From: Comamonadaceae bacterium
GTDB lineage: Bacteria > Pseudomonadota > Gammaproteobacteria > Burkholderiales > Burkholderiaceae
NCBI GenBank assembly: GCA_947377705.1
Contig: CANCGU010000089.1
Span: forward strand, 1 to 9,580
Reading direction: 5' to 3'
Length of the DNA: 9,580 nucleotides
Below, in pieces: positions 5,899 through 9,580 of this stretch (the stretch's first letter is position 1; the number at the start of each line of letters is the position of its first letter). The notes under the pieces were generated by a model that was not told where the DNA came from, did not search any database, and worked only from the letters and a program-made list of their open reading frames with translations. The translations under genes were made by a program, and so were the position numbers.

Positions 5899-6372
5899 TT
5901 GAATAATTTGCCCATTGTAAAAACTCTGGTTTGGCCCGATGAAGCCGCCACTGCCGCGTTTGCCACGCAGCTGGCCGGGGCGTTGACACGCGCCAACTTG
6001 AACGCCTGCATCGCCTTGCATGGCGACCTAGGCGCGGGCAAAACCACCTTTGTGCGCCACCTGTTGCACGCCTTGGGGGTCCAGGGCCGCATCAAAAGCC
6101 CGACCTACGCTGTGGTCGAGCCCTACACCGTACCCGCAGGCGAGGTGTGGCATTTTGACTTTTACCGTTTCAGCGATCCACGCGAATGGGAAGACGCGGG
6201 CTTTCGTGACATCTTCGCCAGCACCGGCTTGAAGCTGTGCGAATGGCCGCAAAACGCCGCAGGCGTGATGCCCACACCCGACCTAGAACTCCATATCGAA
6301 GTGGATGAGGACGAGCAGCGCCAAGTGCAAATCAACGCCCTCAGCCCATGCGGACAGGCGCTACTGGCATGA
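5899..6372 (+). CDS. tsaE: TsaE, ATPase of the t6A tRNA modification complex
   Basis: This is a 157-residue P-loop protein, the normal length for TsaE. It works with TsaB and TsaD to make N6-threonylcarbamoyladenosine at tRNA position 37, using ATP hydrolysis to reset the complex. Visible motifs are Walker A GDLGAGKTT (42-50), SPTY (67-70, switch region), HFDFYR (85-90, Walker B region) and CEWPQ (114-118). The likely start is TTG 5899, giving MNNLPIVKTL; TTG 5908 is an alternative, and no ATG is available before the Walker motif. The ribosome binding site is weak (GGA at 5891-5893). It begins nine bases from the opposing queG start and ends in an ATGA overlap with amiC, so the two are co-translated. 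The tsaE-amiC pairing is common in proteobacteria. Confidence 0.94.
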   Translation: MNNLPIVKTLVWPDEAATAAFATQLAGALTRANLNACIALHGDLGAGKTTFVRHLLHALGVQGRIKSPTYAVVEPYTVPAGEVWHFDFYRFSDPREWEDAGFRDIFASTGLKLCEWPQNAAGVMPTPDLELHIEVDEDEQRQVQINALSPCGQALLA

Positions 6373-7793
6373 CGCAGCCCACCGGCATCCAACGTCGCAG
6401 CCTTTTACAAGGCGGTTCGCTCGCCTTGCTGCTCGGCAGCGCTGACATTGCTTGGGGTGCCAGCATCGTGGCCGTGCGGGTGTGGCCAGCCGCCGCCTAC
6501 ACGCGGGTGACGATTGAAAGCGACACAGCTCTCAAAACCGTACCCATTTTTGTGGCCAACCCACCGCGCTTGGCGGTGGACATTGAAGGCATCGAACTCA
6601 ACCCTGCCCTCAAAGAACTCGTAGGCAAAGTGCGCTCGGACGACCCCTACATCACGGGCGTGCGCGTGGGCCAATACGCCAACAAAACCGTGCGCTTGGT
6701 GCTGGACCTACGACAAATGGTGAAACCACAGGTGTTCAACCTGCTGCCCGTCAAAACCGGTAACACCCAATACCAACACCGTTTGGTGCTCGACCTCTAC
6801 CCGTCTGATGTGGCCGACCCACTGGAAGCCTTGATCGTAGACAAGCTCAAAGGCGGCAAGGCGTTCAACGCGCCCTCCATGACCGCCACACCTACGCCGC
6901 CACCGGCCTCCAGACTTGGCACACATGCCGATCCGGTGGGTGATTTGATGGCCAATCAGATTCGCAAACCAGAAATACCGACCGCCGAAGCCTCTGCCTC
7001 AGCCGCTTCAGCCCCCATCACCACTGCCGCCTCTGTGACGTCTCAAGCGTCAGATGGCGAGCGTTACATCATCGTGGCGCTAGACCCCGGCCATGGGGGT
7101 GAAGACCCAGGTGCGATTGGCCCGCGCGGCACCAAAGAAAAAGATGTGGTGTTGCAAATCGCCCGCCGCATGCGCGAGCGCATCAACAGCACCACCATCA
7201 AAACCAAACATGGCAACTTGCCCATGCGGGCCTACCTCACACGCGATGCCGACTTCTTTGTACCGCTCAACCAACGCGTAGAAAAAGCGCGCCGAGTCCA
7301 AGCCGATTTGTTTGTGAGCATCCATGCCGATGCCTTCATGACGCCCGATGCGCGTGGTGCCAGTGTGTTTGCACTTAGCCAAGGCGCGGCATCCAGCGCG
7401 CAAGCACGGTGGATGGCCAAGCAAGAGAACCGCGCGGATTTGGTGGGTGGACTCAACATCAAAACTCAAGACGCAGCAGTCCAGCGCGCACTGCTCGACA
7501 TGAGCACCACCGCACAAATCAACGACAGCTTGAAACTCGGGGGCGAGATGCTGGGGCAAATTCGCCGCATTGGAAAATTGCATAAACCGCATGTGGAACA
7601 AGCCGGTTTTGCCGTGCTCAAAGCACCCGATATTCCAAGCGTGCTGGTGGAAACCGCTTTCATCAGTAACCCGGACGAAGAAGCCCGCTTGATCAGCGAC
7701 AGCTACCAAAACGAACTGGCCAATGCGTTGATGAAAAGCATTGAACGCTACTTCTCGCGCAACCCGCCATTGGCACGCACACGCAACACTTAA
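6369..7793 (+). CDS. amiC: N-acetylmuramoyl-L-alanine amidase AmiC
   Basis: This is a 474-residue periplasmic zinc amidase that removes stem peptides from peptidoglycan so that daughter cells separate. The N-terminus carries a twin-arginine signal, QRRSLLQGG followed by a hydrophobic stretch (8-30), matching Tat export of AmiC. An AMIN domain (about 35-145) targets the septum. A proline, alanine and serine-rich linker (about 170-230) leads to the Amidase_3 domain. Zinc and catalytic residues are visible: H242 in DPGHGGEDPGA, E257 in GTKEKDVVL, H319 in SIHADAF and E428 in VETAFISN. The segment about 345-400 corresponds to the autoinhibitory helix region that EnvC/NlpD-type activators displace. 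The start is the ATG overlapping the tsaE stop (ATGA); an earlier in-frame ATG at 6348 would lie inside tsaE. The next gene starts one base after the TAA. Confidence 0.95.
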   Translation: MTQPTGIQRRSLLQGGSLALLLGSADIAWGASIVAVRVWPAAAYTRVTIESDTALKTVPIFVANPPRLAVDIEGIELNPALKELVGKVRSDDPYITGVRVGQYANKTVRLVLDLRQMVKPQVFNLLPVKTGNTQYQHRLVLDLYPSDVADPLEALIVDKLKGGKAFNAPSMTATPTPPPASRLGTHADPVGDLMANQIRKPEIPTAEASASAASAPITTAASVTSQASDGERYIIVALDPGHGGEDPGAIGPRGTKEKDVVLQIARRMRERINSTTIKTKHGNLPMRAYLTRDADFFVPLNQRVEKARRVQADLFVSIHADAFMTPDARGASVFALSQGAASSAQARWMAKQENRADLVGGLNIKTQDAAVQRALLDMSTTAQINDSLKLGGEMLGQIRRIGKLHKPHVEQAGFAVLKAPDIPSVLVETAFISNPDEEARLISDSYQNELANALMKSIERYFSRNPPLARTRNT

Positions 7794-7794
7794 G

Positions 7795-8943
7795 ATGAAC
7801 GCACCGCCCTTGGCCTACTTCAACCATGCAGGAGCTTCGCTCATGCCGGCCTCGGTGCTTGATGCCACCGTGTCACACCTTCAACGAGAAATGCGCTTAG
7901 GTGGTTATGAAGCCGCAGAACAGCAACACGATGCACTGCAAGCGGTATACAGCGCAGCAGCGCAGTTACTTGGTTGTGATCTGAATGAAATCGCACTGAC
8001 TGACAGCCACTCGCGCGGATGGCGTGACGTGATGAATTGCCTGCAGTTTCAGGCGGGTGACCGCATCTTGGTCGGACGCAGCGAATGGGGTGGCAACTAC
8101 GCCGCATTGACACACATCGCCCAACGCGATGGTGCCAGCCTTGAAACCATGCCTTGTGCCTCTTCGGGGGAGGTGTGCTTAAAGCAATTGGCCGCTATGC
8201 TCGACAAACGAGTGCGCTTGATTTCTCTCACCTGGCTTCCTGCCAATGGCGGCCTCATACAACCGGCGCAACAGATCGGGGCTTTAGCGCGTGCAGCAAA
8301 CATTCCTTTTTTCTTAGATGCCGCACAAGCTGTCGGGCAAATGCCCGTCGACGTGCGAGCGCTGAACTGCGATGTTCTCACCACACCTGGAAGAAAGTGG
8401 TTACGCGGCCCGCGTGGCACAGGCTTGTTGTATGTCCGTCAAGGTTTTCTGTCGCAACTCCGGCCTACTGCCGTGGACCACTTTTCAGCGCCACTGACGC
8501 ATGGCAACTATCTGCTGCGCGACGATGCCAAACGCTTCGAAACCTCTGAGGCCAATGTGGCAGCCCGCTTAGGGTTGGGACAGGCAATCCATGAAGCGCT
8601 ATCTGTGGGTCTCGACGACATTCAAAACATCGTGCGCGAAAAAGCACACGTCATTCGCACCCACCTGAAGGACATGCCCCATGTCCAAAATCAGGACTTG
8701 GGTACCGAGCATTCGGGTTTGATTGCCTTCACGGTTGACCATCTCTCGGCCCACGAGTTACGCGCGCACCTCAGGCAGCACCACATTGAAATTGCGGTGA
8801 ATGGTGTTGCCTTCACGCCGCTAGACATGCAAGCGCGCGGATTGACAGAGATCGCGCGCATTTCACCTCACACCACCACCACAGATGAGGAGATCGCTCG
8901 TTTGCTTGAGGTCATCTCACATCTGAGACACATCGCACCATGA
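7795..8943 (+). CDS. Class V PLP-dependent enzyme, EgtE / cysteine-desulfurase-like
   Basis: This is a 382-residue cytoplasmic fold-type I enzyme. The PLP lysine is K201 in [15 protein letters not shown] (196-210). D175 and Q178 in [11 protein letters not shown] hold the cofactor ring, and R355 in ARISPHT probably binds a substrate carboxylate. [11 protein letters not shown] (8-18) is the usual class V opening. The RKW-x-RGPRG form of the lysine loop, rather than the HK of SufS/IscS, recalls EgtE-type C-S lyases of ergothioneine synthesis. No egtB or egtD gene is visible here. The active-site cysteine loop expected near residues 330-350 of cysteine desulfurases is not evident, so a lyase, epimerase or kynureninase-like reaction is more likely than sulfur transfer. 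The start one base after the amiC stop matches the family N-terminus; the longer in-frame ATG at 7741 lies inside amiC. The stop overlaps the next ATG. Confidence 0.85.
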   Translation: MNAPPLAYFNHAGASLMPASVLDATVSHLQREMRLGGYEAAEQQHDALQAVYSAAAQLLGCDLNEIALTDSHSRGWRDVMNCLQFQAGDRILVGRSEWGGNYAALTHIAQRDGASLETMPCASSGEVCLKQLAAMLDKRVRLISLTWLPANGGLIQPAQQIGALARAANIPFFLDAAQAVGQMPVDVRALNCDVLTTPGRKWLRGPRGTGLLYVRQGFLSQLRPTAVDHFSAPLTHGNYLLRDDAKRFETSEANVAARLGLGQAIHEALSVGLDDIQNIVREKAHVIRTHLKDMPHVQNQDLGTEHSGLIAFTVDHLSAHELRAHLRQHHIEIAVNGVAFTPLDMQARGLTEIARISPHTTTTDEEIARLLEVISHLRHIAP

Positions 8944-9191
8944 ACGCCATACCGGATCAACCTAAAAACCCGCTGCACGGCATGACGCTGGAGAAAATCG
9001 TCACCGAGCTGGCTGACTACTACGGCTGGGAAGGCTTAGGCGAGCGCATCCATATCCGTTGTTTCACGCACGATCCAAGCGTGGGCTCTAGCCTCAAGTT
9101 TTTACGCAAAACGCCTTGGGCGCGCGAGAAAGTCGAGAGCTTGTATTTGTTCATGCTGCGCGACATGCGCCGCGCCGAACGAGGCTTTTAA
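8940..9191 (+). CDS. VF530 family (DUF2132) small protein
   Basis: This is an 83-residue protein that matches the VF530/DUF2132 family almost throughout: [15 protein letters not shown] (10-24), [16 protein letters not shown] (27-42), [20 protein letters not shown] (45-64) and a C-terminal basic helix. Members are small helical proteins; the Vibrio fischeri structure was suggested to bind DNA, but the cellular role is not established. The ATG overlaps the stop of the PLP enzyme gene (ATGA), so it is probably translated from the same mRNA. Its TAA overlaps the TAA of the convergent DedA gene within the shared TTAA at 9188-9191, so the two transcripts must overlap. Confidence 0.93.
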   Translation: MNAIPDQPKNPLHGMTLEKIVTELADYYGWEGLGERIHIRCFTHDPSVGSSLKFLRKTPWAREKVESLYLFMLRDMRRAERGF

Positions 9192-9580
9192 TGAGGGGCT
9201 GATTCCGAGGCGCGTGACGCTTTCCACGAACCATAAGCCGCCAAAGCACTGGGCACCAAAATCAAGCCCCAGATGATTTTTTCGAGGTTGGCCTTAACCC
9301 AAGGCATGTTGCCAAAGAAGTAGCCCGCCGTGACGATGCCGCCCACCCACAAAGCGCCGCCTGTGATGTCAAAAAAGGTGAATTTGCGTCGCGTCATTTG
9401 CGCCACACCCGCCACAAAAGGTGCAAAGGTGCGTACAAAAGGCATAAAACGTGCGGCCACCAAGGTCACGCCACCGTATCGCTCGTAAAACGCATGGGCT
9501 TGGTCAAAGGCGCGACGGTTGAAAAACTTGGAGTCTTCCCATGCAAACACCTTCGGTCCAAAAAAGCGGCCTATTGTGTA
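9188..9580 (-). CDS. DedA family inner-membrane protein, 5' end outside window
   Basis: The frame is open through the right edge, giving about 130 C-terminal residues; the first visible ones read [20 protein letters not shown], so the apparent GTG start at 9550 is internal. DedA signatures follow: HAFYERYGG, then [17 protein letters not shown] with the conserved arginines, then a G-x-x-x-W segment and terminal hydrophobic helices. DedA/SNARE-associated proteins act in membrane lipid homeostasis, probably as undecaprenyl-phosphate or phospholipid flippases, and affect cell division and envelope stress resistance. It is convergent with the VF530 gene, overlapping by four bases at the stops. The N-terminal re-entrant region is not in the window. 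Confidence 0.93.
   Translation of the reverse strand, partial: YTIGRFFGPKVFAWEDSKFFNRRAFDQAHAFYERYGGVTLVAARFMPFVRTFAPFVAGVAQMTRRKFTFFDITGGALWVGGIVTAGYFFGNMPWVKANLEKIIWGLILVPSALAAYGSWKASRASESAPH

Noticed and set aside
7080..7709. 209-residue minus-strand open frame
   Set aside because: It lies antisense to the amiC catalytic domain and has the histidine- and cysteine-rich look of a shadow frame.

Overview
The window looks like chromosomal DNA of a betaproteobacterium of the order Burkholderiales, probably a Comamonadaceae-type organism. This is inferred from the protein styles (CbbR-type LysR regulator, Tat-dependent AmiC, DedA, VF530 family, MltB tail) and from the tightly packed GC-rich right half. 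No rRNA, tRNA, CRISPR array or insertion sequence was found. Family assignments come from reading motifs by eye; no database search was run.

Left end (1-1250). The first ~490 bases hold no convincing gene. They are followed by a short tail, ending at 609, that reads like the C-terminus of an MltB-type lytic murein transglycosylase cut off from the rest of its gene. Next comes a stand-alone multi-spanning membrane protein (639-1193) resembling the MASE1 type of membrane sensor domain. A minus-strand DoxX-family membrane protein follows (1246-1734).

Middle (1951-4773): the most interesting block. A CbbR/CmpR-type LysR regulator (minus) diverges from a two-gene plus-strand operon. That operon encodes a short SbtA-family sodium-dependent bicarbonate transporter and a protein with four C-terminal CxxC pairs, resembling an uncharacterised family I recall as DUF6671. 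The 84-base divergent intergenic region is very AT-rich and carries several inverted repeats, one overlapping the regulator's start codon. The arrangement parallels cyanobacterial inorganic-carbon uptake (a LysR regulator controlling sbtA), but the usual PII-like partner SbtB is absent and the zinc-ribbon-like protein sits in its place. The block reads as an inducible bicarbonate acquisition module.

Right half (4777-9580): GC-rich housekeeping genes. queG (epoxyqueuosine reductase, minus) ends 3 bases from the preceding gene and stands head to head with tsaE (t6A tRNA modification ATPase). Both probably start at TTG only 9 bases apart. tsaE leads a compact plus-strand run in which genes overlap or nearly touch: tsaE, amiC (cell-division amidase), a class V PLP-dependent enzyme of EgtE/cysteine-desulfurase type, and a small VF530-family protein. 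The run meets a convergent DedA-family membrane protein that leaves the window at its 5' end.
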